64,000 bases of DNA from Pseudorhodobacter aquimaris (GTDB lineage Bacteria; Pseudomonadota; Alphaproteobacteria; Rhodobacterales; Rhodobacteraceae): NCBI RefSeq assembly GCF_001202025.1, contig NZ_LGHS01000010.1, positions 1-64,000 on the forward strand, read 5' to 3'. Below, one piece after another: positions 7,944 to 16,300 of this stretch (positions within the stretch are counted from its first letter, which is position 1; each line of letters opens with the position of its first letter). The notes under the pieces were generated by a model that saw nothing but the letters and a program-made list of their open reading frames with translations, did not search any database and was not told the origin of the DNA. Both the position numbers and the translations under genes were made by a program.

Positions 7944-9230
7944 TTAGCCCTTGGCCAATGCCTGTTCCAGATCGGCGATGATATCGGCCGGATCCTCAAT
8001 CCCGATGGACAGGCGCAGGGTATCAGGCGATGCCCCTGCCGCGACCAGTTGTTCTGGTGAAAGCTGGCGGTGCGTGGTCGATGCCGGATGGATAACAAGG
8101 CTGCGCGTGTCGCCCAGGTTTGCGACATGGCTGAACAGTTCCAGATCGGAAACCAGCTTGACGCAGGCCTCATATCCCGCCTTCAGCGATACGGTAAACA
8201 GGCCGCCTGCGCCCTTGGGGCAAACACTTGCCACCCGCGCCTTGTAGGGGGAGCTGTCAAGCCCGGCATAGGTGACCTTGGAGACCTTGGGGTGCTTTTC
8301 TAGCCATTCCGCGACTTTTTGTGCGTTCTCCACATGGCGGGCCATGCGCAGGGACAGGGTCTCGATCCCCATCAGCGTGTAATGCGCCGCTTGGGGGTTC
8401 ATCGTCATGCCCAGATCACGCAGACCGATGGCGATGGAGTGGAAGGTGAAGGCCATGCCGCCCAACGCCTCATGAAAGTTCAGACCATGATAGGCGGGTT
8501 CCGGCTCTGACAGGCTGGGGAATTTGCCTGATGCGGACCAGTCGAAATTGCCGCTGTCGACGACGCAGCCACCCATAACGGTGCCATTGCCGGTCAGGTA
8601 TTTCGTGGTGGAATGGACAACCAGCGTCGCCCCCAGTGCGATCGGATTGCACAGATATGGCGTGGCGGTGGTGTTATCGACGATCAGGGGAAGGCCGACC
8701 TTATTGGCCAAGGCCGCCACCGCAGGGATATCAGTGATATAGCCGCCGGGGTTGGCAATGCTCTCACAGAAAATGGCGCGGGTGTTTTCGTCGACGGCGG
8801 CCTCTACGGCTTCCAGATCATCGAAATCGACGAATTTCGCGGACCAGCCGAATTTGCGGATGGTATTGGTGAACTGCTGGATCGTGCCGCCATAAAGCCG
8901 GGTCGAGGCAACAACATTGGAGCCGGGCTGCATCAGCGGAAAAAGTGCCATCAACTGTGCCGCATGACCCGAAGAGCAGCAAACAGCCCCCACACCGCCC
9001 TCAAGCGCCGCGATACGTTCCGCGAGGGCAGAAACCGTCGGGTTGGTCAGGCGCGAATAGATGTTGCCAACCTCGGACAGGTTGAAAAGCGCCGCCGCAT
9101 GATCGGCATCACGAAACACATAGGCGGTGGTTTGATAGATCGGGATCTGGCGCGCTCCCGTTGCCGGATCAGGCCGCGCGCCTGCGTGGATCTGCAAGGT
9201 ATCAAAGCCGAGTTTAGGTGCGTCTGTCAT
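7944..9230 (-). CDS. metY: O-acetylhomoserine sulfhydrylase (aminocarboxypropyltransferase)
   Basis: This 428-residue PLP enzyme makes homocysteine from O-acetylhomoserine and sulfide. Sequence signs are IHAGARPDPATGARQIPIYQTTAYVF at the N-terminus, the NIYSRLTNPT motif, and the PLP-binding Lys210 in VVHSTTKYLTGNG. The length is typical of MetY and longer than cystathionine gamma-synthases. The start at 9230 has GGAAAAG upstream; the longer start at 9257 has none. MetA at 60576-61493 has the acetyl-CoA-type residue at position 111, so the two fit one direct-sulfhydrylation route. No SAM riboswitch is evident in the leader (9231-9330). The gene stands alone and is convergent with the SIMPL gene. 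Confidence 0.93.
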   Translation of the reverse strand: MTDAPKLGFDTLQIHAGARPDPATGARQIPIYQTTAYVFRDADHAAALFNLSEVGNIYSRLTNPTVSALAERIAALEGGVGAVCCSSGHAAQLMALFPLMQPGSNVVASTRLYGGTIQQFTNTIRKFGWSAKFVDFDDLEAVEAAVDENTRAIFCESIANPGGYITDIPAVAALANKVGLPLIVDNTTATPYLCNPIALGATLVVHSTTKYLTGNGTVMGGCVVDSGNFDWSASGKFPSLSEPEPAYHGLNFHEALGGMAFTFHSIAIGLRDLGMTMNPQAAHYTLMGIETLSLRMARHVENAQKVAEWLEKHPKVSKVTYAGLDSSPYKARVASVCPKGAGGLFTVSLKAGYEACVKLVSDLELFSHVANLGDTRSLVIHPASTTHRQLSPEQLVAAGASPDTLRLSIGIEDPADIIADLEQALAKG

Positions 9231-9420
9231 TATCTTTTCCCGTTTCAATTGTCCCAAAGGGTTCGCGCGACGTTATGCCAAAGTGATGGACGGCACAATT
9301 ACGGGTTTTTCTTGCATCAGCAACCTTGAACCGGCGGGAAAGAGCCTGCCCGAAAACCAATGTTTGCCAGGTTTTCGAGCGGTCGCTAATCAGGTGCAAT
9401 CGAAGAAATAGGAGAATCCC

Positions 9421-9885
9421 ATGCACCGCCGCGCTGTTTGCCTCGGGCTTGTTGCCTTGTTGTCCGCCTGTGGTGAGGGGCGTAGTGCGCCGGATATGGG
9501 TAACTTCACCCCCCCACTGCATGCGAACGAGACGCCGGAACTGCGGCGTTTGATCAACAAATATGCCGACCTCTATGAGGTGCCGCGCGGCCTTGTACAC
9601 CGCGTTATCATCCGCGAGAGCCATCACCGTCCGGCTGCGCGCAACGGCCCCTATTACGGTTTGATGCAGATCTTGCCGCAAACCGCCCGTGGCATGGGAT
9701 ATAAAGGGGCGGATCAAGGGTTGCTCGATGCCGAAACCAACCTGAAATATGCGGTGAAATACCTTCGCGGCGCGTGGCTTTTGGCGGATGGGAGTCAGGA
9801 TACAGCGATGAAATGGTATGCGCGTGGCTATTACTATGAGGCCAAGCGCCGGGGCATGTTGGTCGAAACCGGTCTGCGCAGCTAG
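9421..9885 (+). CDS. SLT-domain lytic transglycosylase lipoprotein
   Basis: This 154-residue protein has a lipoprotein signal with lipobox LSAC (Cys17) and a compact SLT (goose-lysozyme-like) domain over 40-150. The catalytic glutamate is probably Glu66 in RVIIRESHH, followed by the family motifs GLMQILPQTARGMGY and NLKYAVKYLRG. It would cleave peptidoglycan glycan strands, anchored to the outer membrane facing the periplasm. It is about half the size of MltC-type enzymes and has no extra domain. AGGAGAATCCC precedes the ATG. It ends 69 bases before hisB on the same strand. Confidence 0.88.
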   Translation: MHRRAVCLGLVALLSACGEGRSAPDMGNFTPPLHANETPELRRLINKYADLYEVPRGLVHRVIIRESHHRPAARNGPYYGLMQILPQTARGMGYKGADQGLLDAETNLKYAVKYLRGAWLLADGSQDTAMKWYARGYYYEAKRRGMLVETGLRS

Positions 9886-9954
9886 GCCCCTTCCCAATTT
9901 CACCCAAGCACCCTATAACGCGGGCAATCAAAACGCCAGTATCGGAGCGTCCCT

Positions 9955-10542
9955 ATGCGTAAGGCCAGCCTGACCCGCGACACCAATGAAACCAAGATTA
10001 AAGTGGCGATCAATCTGGATGGAACCGGGCAATCCGATATCCAGACCGGCGTCGGCTTTTTTGACCATATGCTGGACCAGCTTGCCCGCCATTCGATGAT
10101 TGATATCACGGTTCTGGCCTCGGGTGATCTGCATATCGATGATCACCACACGGTTGAGGATTGCGGCATTGCGCTGGGCCAGGCCCTTGTGCAGGCGCTG
10201 GGCAACAAGCGTGGCATCCGGCGCTACGGGCATTTTGCGCTGGCGATGGATGATACGCAGGTTCGCTGCGCGCTTGACCTTTCGGCACGGCCGTTTCTGG
10301 TTTGGAACATGCCGTTTCCGACCGACAAGATCGGCACATTTGATACCGAGCTGGTGCGGGAGTTCTTTCAGGCGCTGTCCACCCATGGCGGCATCACCCT
10401 GCATGTCGATCTGGTTCACGGGTTCAACAGCCATCACATCGCCGAGGCAGGCTTCAAGGCTGTGGCCCGCGCGCTGCGTGATGCGGTCGAACCTGACCCG
10501 CGTCGCGCCGATATGATCCCCTCGACCAAAGGGTTGTTGTAA
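9955..10542 (+). CDS. hisB: Imidazoleglycerol-phosphate dehydratase
   Basis: This 195-residue monofunctional HisB dehydrates imidazole glycerol phosphate to imidazole acetol phosphate, step 6 of the histidine pathway. The manganese-binding histidine motifs are visible: [14 protein letters not shown], the DDHHTVED motif (His64-His65) and [13 protein letters not shown] near the end. It lacks the HAD phosphatase half found in enterobacterial HisB. CGGAGCG precedes the ATG. It abuts hisH with no gap (stop 10542, start 10543), so the two are co-transcribed. Confidence 0.97.
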   Translation: MRKASLTRDTNETKIKVAINLDGTGQSDIQTGVGFFDHMLDQLARHSMIDITVLASGDLHIDDHHTVEDCGIALGQALVQALGNKRGIRRYGHFALAMDDTQVRCALDLSARPFLVWNMPFPTDKIGTFDTELVREFFQALSTHGGITLHVDLVHGFNSHHIAEAGFKAVARALRDAVEPDPRRADMIPSTKGLL

Positions 10543-11181
10543 ATGCTGACGGTTCTTGTCGATTACGATTCCGGGAACCTTCATTCCGCAGAAAAAGCCT
10601 TTCAGCGCATGGCGCGTGAGCTGGATGCGGGGGAGGTTCTGGTGTCCTCGCGGGCCGAGGATGTCGCCCGCGCAGACCGGATCGTGCTGCCGGGGGACGG
10701 GGCCTTTCCGGCCTGTCGCCGCGCCTTGGACAGCTATGAGGGCCTCTTTGACGCGATTGAGGAAGGGGTGACCCGCCGCGCCGTGCCTTTCCTCGGCATT
10801 TGCGTGGGCATGCAGATGATGGCAACCACGGGCCGCGAATATGAGGATACCGCCGGTTTTGACTGGATCGGTGGTGAGGTGGTGCCGATCACCCCCGATG
10901 ATCCCGCGCTCAAAGTGCCGCATATGGGCTGGAACGACCTGATCGTGAACCAGCCGCATCCGGTGCTGGAAGGGGTGCAAACGGGGGATCACGCCTATTT
11001 CGTGCATTCCTACCATTTCCGCGTCGCCAACCCCGCGCACCGTTTGGCGCATGTCGACTACGGTGGCGAGATTACGGCCATCATCGGGCGCGACAATATG
11101 GTCGGCATGCAGTTTCATCCTGAAAAGAGCCAGGCCAACGGGCTGCGCCTGATCAGCAATTTCCTGCGCTGGGTGCCTTAG
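10543..11181 (+). CDS. hisH: Imidazole glycerol phosphate synthase, glutamine amidotransferase subunit
   Basis: This 212-residue class I glutaminase supplies ammonia to HisF. The catalytic triad is Cys87 in FLGICVGMQ plus His192 and Glu194 in MQFHPEKSQ. It starts right after hisB. Its 3' end overlaps the convergent DMT transporter gene by 29 bases (11153-11181). The partner subunit hisF lies 2.2 kb downstream after two reverse-strand genes, so the his genes here form two transcription units. Confidence 0.97.
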   Translation: MLTVLVDYDSGNLHSAEKAFQRMARELDAGEVLVSSRAEDVARADRIVLPGDGAFPACRRALDSYEGLFDAIEEGVTRRAVPFLGICVGMQMMATTGREYEDTAGFDWIGGEVVPITPDDPALKVPHMGWNDLIVNQPHPVLEGVQTGDHAYFVHSYHFRVANPAHRLAHVDYGGEITAIIGRDNMVGMQFHPEKSQANGLRLISNFLRWVP

Positions 11182-12079
11182 CCCGCCGCAAGCGCCCGTC
11201 AAGCACCAGCAGCCCCAGCGCGATCAACCCCATGCCGACCATATGGCGCGGGGCCAGCGTCTCACCCAGCACCAAGACCGCCAGCCCGATCGCGCTGACC
11301 GGGATCAGGAAGGTTACAAGCGCAAGGTTCACCGCCCCCGCGCTTGCCAACAGCCGGAAGTAAATCTGATAGGCCAGCGCCGTGGACAAAAGCGCCAACC
11401 CCAAGATCGCCGCAAGCGGAACCGCGCCGGGCAGGGGCAGCGTCCAGGGGCGGTCCAACAGCAACACCAAGGGCAGCATCATCAGGCTGGAGGCCGTGAG
11501 CATCCCGAAAGCGGTTGCTAGCGGCGGCACACCCAAGCGCTTGAACCTGCGCCCCCATACGCTTGCCAGCGCATAGCAAAGCGCGGCTCCAAGACAGGCC
11601 ATTTGTGCCAGCACCGTGGCCGAGCCTGCCGTGAGGGCCGCCCCGCCCATCATCACCAGAACGCCGGCAAAGCCAAGCGCCAGCCCCAGCAATTTGGCCG
11701 GGCTTAGCCGCTCGTCCGAGGTCCAGATATGCGCCACAACCAGCGTAAACAGCGGCGTGGTGGCGTTCAGCACGGCGGCAAGGGCGCTGCCGATTTGCCC
11801 CTGTGCCAGCACGAAAAACGTAAAGGGCAGCGCATTATTCACCGCCCCCATGACCAAAAGCGCGCGCCACACCGGCCAGCCCTTGGGAAAGGCGGTGCCA
11901 GTTACCAACAGCACGCCCCCCAAGGCCACGGCGGCCAGCGACACCCGCAACAGCACAATCGTAAAGGCAGGCAGATGCCCCACGGCAAGCTGCACAAAAA
12001 AGAACGATCCACCCCAAAGCAGGGAAAGGGCGGCCAGCAGCAGCCAGTCAAAGCCGCTCATCTTCATCGCTTGGGTCAT
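11153..12079 (-). CDS. DMT-superfamily (EamA) transporter
   Basis: This 308-residue inner-membrane protein has ten predicted helices arranged as two EamA repeats. The first starts DWLLLAALSLLWGGSFFFVQLAVG; the second ends SAIGLAVLVLGETLAPRHMVG, the usual repeat-end motif with conserved Glu. The substrate is unknown; relatives export amino acids or metabolites. GGAGGTG lies 6 bases before the ATG. The 3' end runs 29 bases into the convergent hisH reading frame. It is inserted, with the DUF2147 gene, between hisH and hisA. Confidence 0.85.
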   Translation of the reverse strand: MTQAMKMSGFDWLLLAALSLLWGGSFFFVQLAVGHLPAFTIVLLRVSLAAVALGGVLLVTGTAFPKGWPVWRALLVMGAVNNALPFTFFVLAQGQIGSALAAVLNATTPLFTLVVAHIWTSDERLSPAKLLGLALGFAGVLVMMGGAALTAGSATVLAQMACLGAALCYALASVWGRRFKRLGVPPLATAFGMLTASSLMMLPLVLLLDRPWTLPLPGAVPLAAILGLALLSTALAYQIYFRLLASAGAVNLALVTFLIPVSAIGLAVLVLGETLAPRHMVGMGLIALGLLVLDGRLRRAKAPSAGNC

Positions 12080-12141
12080 TTACGCACCTCCGGCCCCCAG
12101 CTAGCAGCAAAGGCGCTGCGCTAGCGACCCGTTTCTTGCGC

Positions 12142-12522
12142 CTATTTCACCCGCGCCCAGACCTGCTTTTTGCAAATCGGCCCGAAACAGCCCGCGACGT
12201 TCAATATATCGCCTGCAAGCGTCATCTTGGATTTGTACTCCTTGCCCGTTGACGGCTGCCAGATCCGCCCGCCGCTATAGGCCCCGCCGCCGTTGGGCGA
12301 CATATCCCAAAGCAGCCGCTTGCCGATATTGGGGGATTTATATTCTCCCTTGTCGGTAAAGGTTCTGGTGATGACACCGCAAAGCTTGGTCCCGCAAGTG
12401 GCAATCTTGACATGGGCAAAGGCCCCCTCATCCGCTTGGGTTTTCCAGATACCCAAGACAGGGTCGGCTTGGGCCATACCTGCACCGCATATCAAGGCGG
12501 CGGCCAATATCAGCTGTTTCAT
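12142..12522 (-). CDS. DUF2147 secreted protein
   Basis: This 126-residue protein has a clear signal peptide ([19 protein letters not shown], about 1-19) and a mature domain beginning [21 protein letters not shown], with two Cys in the CGTKLCGVI stretch and two near the end ([11 protein letters not shown]). This is the DUF2147 family pattern (G-x-W-x-T ... LCG-x-I). Members are periplasmic and poorly characterised; a lipocalin-like fold is likely. It lies upstream of the DMT transporter on the same strand with a 62-base gap and may be co-transcribed with it. Confidence 0.8.
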   Translation of the reverse strand: MKQLILAAALICGAGMAQADPVLGIWKTQADEGAFAHVKIATCGTKLCGVITRTFTDKGEYKSPNIGKRLLWDMSPNGGGAYSGGRIWQPSTGKEYKSKMTLAGDILNVAGCFGPICKKQVWARVK

Positions 12523-12674
12523 GCTATTTCCCTCCCAAAGATAATCGCAGCTTTGCGAAAATTCGCGCAGCGATCAACTGTGACGCTGTGTCCTGCTCAA
12601 TCGGGCCGCCGCATCTTGGCAAGCGCGCGTCCCTGTGCCAAACACCCGCTAACCTTAAAACACCGGAGCGCGTG

Positions 12675-13394
12675 ATGATCCTTTACCCCGCAATCGACCT
12701 CAAAGATGGCCAATGTGTGCGCCTTCTGCGCGGCGAAATGGAGGCGGCGACCGTATTTGGCGATGATCCCGCAGCCCAGGCCAAAGCTTTTGAGGATGCC
12801 GGCTGTGAATGGCTGCACCTTGTGGACCTGAACGGCGCCTTTGCGGGCGAACCCGTCAATGGTGCCGCGGTTGAGGCGATTTTGGCGGCCGTCAGCGTGC
12901 CGTGCCAGCTTGGCGGCGGTATCCGCGATATGGCCACGATTGAGTCGTGGCTGTCCAAAGGGCTTGCACGGGTGATCCTTGGCACCGTGGCGGTCGAGAA
13001 CCCGAGCCTTGTGCGCGAGGCGGCACTGGCCTTTCCCGGTCGGGTTGCCGTGGGGATCGATGCGCGCAATGGCCGTGTGGCGACCAAGGGCTGGGCGAAT
13101 GAGACGGATGTGATGGTGACCGACCTTGCGCGCAGCTTTGAAGATGCGGGCGTGGCGGCGATCATCTATACCGACATCGACCGTGACGGCGCGATGCAAG
13201 GCCCGAATGTTCAGGCGACAGAGGCGCTTTCGCGTGCGATCAACATTCCGGTGATTGCCTCGGGGGGCGTGTCCTCGATGGCGGATCTGACGGCTTTGCG
13301 CGATACGCAGGTGATTTCGGGCGCTATTTCGGGCCGTGCGCTTTATGATGGCGCGATTGACCTTGCAACGGCGCTTGAAACGCTGAAACTTTAG
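12675..13394 (+). CDS. hisA: ProFAR isomerase (HisA)
   Basis: This 239-residue (beta-alpha)8 barrel isomerises the histidine intermediate ProFAR. The catalytic Asp8 lies in [14 protein letters not shown], and the second-half aspartate is in [15 protein letters not shown]. Phosphate-binding loops are QLGGGIRD and VIASGGVSS. The start is the ATG at 12675 with GGAG 6-9 bases upstream; a GTG three bases earlier is possible. It is followed after 19 bases by hisF. Promoter signals should lie in the 150-base gap before it (12523-12674). Confidence 0.96.
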   Translation: MILYPAIDLKDGQCVRLLRGEMEAATVFGDDPAAQAKAFEDAGCEWLHLVDLNGAFAGEPVNGAAVEAILAAVSVPCQLGGGIRDMATIESWLSKGLARVILGTVAVENPSLVREAALAFPGRVAVGIDARNGRVATKGWANETDVMVTDLARSFEDAGVAAIIYTDIDRDGAMQGPNVQATEALSRAINIPVIASGGVSSMADLTALRDTQVISGAISGRALYDGAIDLATALETLKL

Positions 13395-13413
13395 ACCCGA
13401 AGGCGAAGAACAG

Positions 13414-14175
13414 ATGCTGAAAACCCGCATTATCCCCTGTCTCGATGTCGCGGATGGTCGCGTGGTCAAAGGCGTGAACTTTGTCGGGCTGCGTGATGCG
13501 GGCGATCCGGTCGCGGCGGCGCGCGCCTATGATGCGGCCGGCGCGGATGAGCTGTGCTTTCTGGATATCCACGCCACCCATGAAAACCGTGGCACGATGT
13601 TCGATCTGGTGACGCGTACGGCAGAGCAATGTTTCATGCCGCTGACGGTGGGCGGCGGGGTGCGCACGCATCAGGATGTGCGCGCGCTGTTGTTGGCGGG
13701 TGCGGATAAGGTCTCGTTCAACTCGGCTGCGGTGGCCAATCCCGATGTGGTGGCCGAGGCGGCGGACCGCTTTGGCGCGCAATGTATCGTGGTGGCGATT
13801 GATGCCAAAACTGTATCCCCCGGCAAATGGGAGATTTTCACCCATGGCGGGCGCAAACCCACCGGCATTGACGCGGTGGAATTCGCGCGTACCGTTGCGG
13901 CCAAGGGCGCGGGGGAGATCCTGCTGACCTCGATGGACCGGGACGGCACGCGGGCGGGGTTCAACCTGCCCCTGACGCGCGCAATCTCGGATGCGGTTTC
14001 GGTGCCGGTGATTGCCAGTGGAGGGGTGGGCACCCTTGACCACCTTGTCGAAGGGGTGACCCAAGGCGGGGCCTCGGCGGTGCTGGCCGCCTCGATCTTT
14101 CACTTTGGTGAATATACGATCGGAGAGGCCAAGGCTCATATGGCCGCCGCCGGCATTCCCATGCGTTTGACCTGA
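13414..14175 (+). CDS. hisF: Imidazole glycerol phosphate synthase, cyclase subunit
   Basis: This 253-residue barrel condenses PRFAR with ammonia to imidazole glycerol phosphate and AICAR. Catalytic aspartates are Asp11 ([16 protein letters not shown]) and the one in [15 protein letters not shown]. Family phosphate loops TVGGGVRT and VIASGGVGT are present. It works with HisH, encoded 2.2 kb upstream. It is the second gene of the hisA-hisF-hisE unit; the gap to hisE is 13 bases and contains an AGGAG. Confidence 0.97.
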   Translation: MLKTRIIPCLDVADGRVVKGVNFVGLRDAGDPVAAARAYDAAGADELCFLDIHATHENRGTMFDLVTRTAEQCFMPLTVGGGVRTHQDVRALLLAGADKVSFNSAAVANPDVVAEAADRFGAQCIVVAIDAKTVSPGKWEIFTHGGRKPTGIDAVEFARTVAAKGAGEILLTSMDRDGTRAGFNLPLTRAISDAVSVPVIASGGVGTLDHLVEGVTQGGASAVLAASIFHFGEYTIGEAKAHMAAAGIPMRLT

Positions 14176-14188
14176 CAGGAGCCTGTAC

Positions 14189-14497
14189 ATGACCGCGTTG
14201 AACCGCCTTTCCGACACCATCGCCGCCCGCAAGGGGGCCGATCCCGAAAGCTCCTGGACGGCCAAGCTGTTGGCCAAAGGCCCCGAGAAATGCGCCGAGA
14301 AATTCGGCGAGGAAGCCGTCGAGGCGATCATCGAGGCGGTCAAGGGCGACCGCGCGCGGCTGACCTCAGAGGCGGCGGATGTGATCTATCACCTGCTGGT
14401 CATGCTGGCGGCCCGCGATGTCACCCTGGCCGATGTCGAGGCAGAGCTGGCCCGCCGTGAGGGCACATCCGGCATTGCCGAAAAGGCAGCGCGCTAA
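14189..14497 (+). CDS. hisE: Phosphoribosyl-ATP pyrophosphatase
   Basis: This 102-residue MazG-like helical protein hydrolyses phosphoribosyl-ATP, step 2 of the pathway. Characteristic residues are WTAKLLAKGPEKCAEKFGEEAVEAIIEA and EAADVIYHLLVML, with the metal-binding Glu and Asp residues. It is monofunctional (not fused to HisI); hisI is not in the window. CAGGAG lies 9 bases before the ATG. It is last in the his unit, and its stop overlaps the convergent CoA-binding gene by 4 bases. Confidence 0.95.
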   Translation: MTALNRLSDTIAARKGADPESSWTAKLLAKGPEKCAEKFGEEAVEAIIEAVKGDRARLTSEAADVIYHLLVMLAARDVTLADVEAELARREGTSGIAEKAAR

Positions 14498-14922
14498 AGC
14501 CCCAGTCGCGGCCATTCAATCGCAGGGCAGCGGTTCTGCACCATAAAGGCATTGGCCGCGCGCGCCAGTTCTGCCCCCTTGTCACTGTACACGCCCAGTT
14601 GCAGCCAGACGGTGCGCAGATGCGGCAGATGGGCCACGGCCTCGGTCACCACGGCTTCGACGGCATCGGATTTGCGAAACACATCCACCATATCCACCGC
14701 CGCGCTGGCCGGGATATCGGCAAGGCTGGCATAGACCCGCTGACCCAAAAGCTCTTTACCCGCATGGCCGGGATTGACGGGGATCACCCGTTTGCCCTTT
14801 GACAGCAAGAACTGCATCACATGGTGGCTGGGGCGGTCGGGGTTCATCGAGGCGCCGACCATGGCAATCACGCGGGCTTCTTGCAATATCTGTCGCAGCT
14901 GTGCATCCGATGGCATGTCCAT
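14494..14922 (-). CDS. CoA-binding domain protein (YccU-like)
   Basis: This 142-residue protein is a single Rossmann-like CoA_binding_2 domain: AMVGASMNPDRPSHHVMQFL near the start, then VIPVNPGHAGKELLG, AVDMVDVFRKSD and VWLQLGVYSDKGAELAR. Stand-alone members bind CoA in structures but have no proven enzymatic role. The length is typical. It is transcribed towards hisE, with converging 3' ends overlapping 4 bases. The rlmB terminator lies between it and rlmB upstream, so it is probably a separate transcript. Confidence 0.85.
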   Translation of the reverse strand: MDMPSDAQLRQILQEARVIAMVGASMNPDRPSHHVMQFLLSKGKRVIPVNPGHAGKELLGQRVYASLADIPASAAVDMVDVFRKSDAVEAVVTEAVAHLPHLRTVWLQLGVYSDKGAELARAANAFMVQNRCPAIEWPRLGL

Positions 14923-14933
14923 CTCCCTTATGT

Positions 14934-14966
14934 CAAAAAAAGCGCCCGTACCAAAAGGCCGGGCGC
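14934..14966 (-). terminator. Rho-independent terminator of rlmB
   Basis: Read on the reverse strand, GCGCCCG (14966-14960) pairs with CGGGCGC (14948-14942), followed by a run of seven T (14941-14935). It lies about 110 bases past the rlmB stop and just upstream of the CoA-binding gene start. Confidence 0.8.
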
Positions 14967-15075
14967 AAGTCGTGGAACGAGGGACAGTAAAACCGCATCA
15001 GGTGTTCCGGCCTGTTGCTCTGATACTGATATGGGTGCCCTCGCCGCGAAAAGAAGCCCGCTCGCGGTTTCGTGA

Positions 15076-15864
15076 CTATGCGCCGCGATTGCCCGCCGCA
15101 TAGAGCGCCACCGCCGCCGCATTGGATACATTCAGGGATCCAAACCCGCCCGCCGCAGGGATGCGCACCAGAATATCGCAGGTTTCACGGGTTTTCTGGC
15201 GCAGGCCCGGCCCTTCGGCACCCAGAACCAGGGCCACGGGGCGGCTGCCCGCTTGGGTCAGCCCTGCGGCAAGTTCTGTCTCGGTCTCTCCTGCCAGACC
15301 GATGAGGAAATAGCCCATTGCGCGCAGCTCTTCCATTGCGTCGGAAAGGTTTCCGATGCGCAAATAGGGCTGACGTTCCAACGCGCCACTGGCGGTCTTG
15401 GCCAGCGCACCGGTTTCGGGGGCGGAGTGGCGGTGCGGCGCAATCACCGCCCGCGCGCCGAACACCTCGGCAGAGCGCAGAACCGCGCCAACGTTATGCG
15501 GGTCCGTCACCCGGTCCAGAACCACCACCAGCGGTGCCCCTTGCCCCGAGATGGCGATATCGGCCAGATTGCCCCAGTTCAGCGGTTTGGCCTGCAACGC
15601 GGCCCCCTGGTGAACCGAGCCTTCGTCAATCGGCACGCTGAATTTACGCGGATCGACGATTTCCGGCGTGATTCCGCCCTTGTCGATCGCCTCGGCCAGC
15701 TTGTCCGCCGCGTTCTTGGTCAGGACCAGCCGCAGCTTTTCGCGCGCAGGGTTCATCAGCGCATCACGCACGGCATGCAGGCCAAACAGCCAGACGGTTT
15801 CATTCGCCGCCTGCCGCTTGGCGCGTTCCTTGTCGATGACCCAATCGGGTTTTTGCGTTGCCAT
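15076..15864 (-). CDS. rlmB: 23S rRNA (guanosine-2'-O)-methyltransferase, TrmH/RlmB family
   Basis: This 262-residue SPOUT methyltransferase most likely modifies G2251 of 23S rRNA. It has an N-terminal substrate-binding domain (WLFGLHAVRDALMNP...) and the three SPOUT motifs: VVLDRVTDPHNVGAVLRSAE, VALVLGAEGPGLR and SLNVSNAAAVALYA. The ATG at 15864 is chosen because homology begins there and AGAGG lies upstream; an open frame continues to 16008 but is not family-like. It is divergent from tRNA-Tyr. A neighbouring tRNA methylation role (TrmH) is less likely given the L30e-like N-domain. Confidence 0.88.
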   Translation of the reverse strand: MATQKPDWVIDKERAKRQAANETVWLFGLHAVRDALMNPAREKLRLVLTKNAADKLAEAIDKGGITPEIVDPRKFSVPIDEGSVHQGAALQAKPLNWGNLADIAISGQGAPLVVVLDRVTDPHNVGAVLRSAEVFGARAVIAPHRHSAPETGALAKTASGALERQPYLRIGNLSDAMEELRAMGYFLIGLAGETETELAAGLTQAGSRPVALVLGAEGPGLRQKTRETCDILVRIPAAGGFGSLNVSNAAAVALYAAGNRGA

Positions 15865-15985
15865 GTGATTTAACCTCTGCGCGCGTATCTGGCGCCAAGA
15901 ATGGGCATTGGGGCGCGGCGGCGCAAGGGGAAAACCGGGCTTGGGTTGCTTTGCATGATTTGGCAGAAAAATGGTCGCTTTGCGC

Positions 15986-16014
15986 TTGACGCCCCCAAGG
16001 CGGGGCATTATTGA
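15986..16014 (+). promoter_or_regulatory. Sigma-70-type promoter for tRNA-Tyr
   Basis: TTGACG (15986-15991) and TATTGA (16009-16014) are separated by 17 bases. The -10 box ends 11 bases before the mature tRNA 5' end, so transcription would start almost at the tRNA. Confidence 0.65.
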
Positions 16015-16025
16015 CCCCGCTTAGT

Positions 16026-16109
16026 GGGCGATAGGCCGCAAGGTGTGGCAGGGGACTGTAACTCCCTCGAGGCGACTCACGCCAGGTTCGATTCCTGGAT
16101 CGCCCACCA
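16026..16109 (+). tRNA. tRNA-Tyr (anticodon GTA)
   Basis: This 84-base tRNA has acceptor stem GGGCGAT/ATCGCCC, a four-pair D stem, anticodon stem GGGGA/TCCCT with loop CTGTAAC (anticodon GTA), a long class II variable arm (CGAGGCGACTCACG) and T arm CCAGG-TTCGATT-CCTGG. The discriminator A and CCA are encoded (16106-16109). The long variable arm is normal for bacterial tyrosine tRNA. Confidence 0.95.
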
Positions 16110-16135
16110 TCTTTCCGACTGGGAAGGGTGACATG

Positions 16136-16171
16136 AAAAAAGGCCGACGGTTAATTCCGTCGGCCTTTTTC
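16136..16171 (+). terminator. Rho-independent terminator of tRNA-Tyr
   Basis: AGGCCGACGG (16141-16150) pairs perfectly with CCGTCGGCCT (16157-16166) around TTAATT, preceded by A6 and followed by TTTTCTTT. It is 27 bases past the tRNA. Confidence 0.9.
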
Positions 16172-16300
16172 TTTGTGCCTATGTGATGATGCGCGCTCTT
16201 TGGGGTCTGATGTGGAAAGCAGGGGTTTGGCCTTGCGGGGGGCTGTGCCTCTGTGCAAGATGCGGTCAAGCAAAGACCCACTGCAAAAAGGATGATCCCG

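Noticed and set aside
9231-9420. A SAM-type riboswitch before metY
   Set aside because: I looked for the SAM-II-type conserved elements and found none; the leader appears short.
9928-11202. A 424-residue reverse-strand frame over hisB and hisH
   Set aside because: It is a shadow of two certain histidine genes on the other strand; composition is His/Arg-rich as expected for a shadow.
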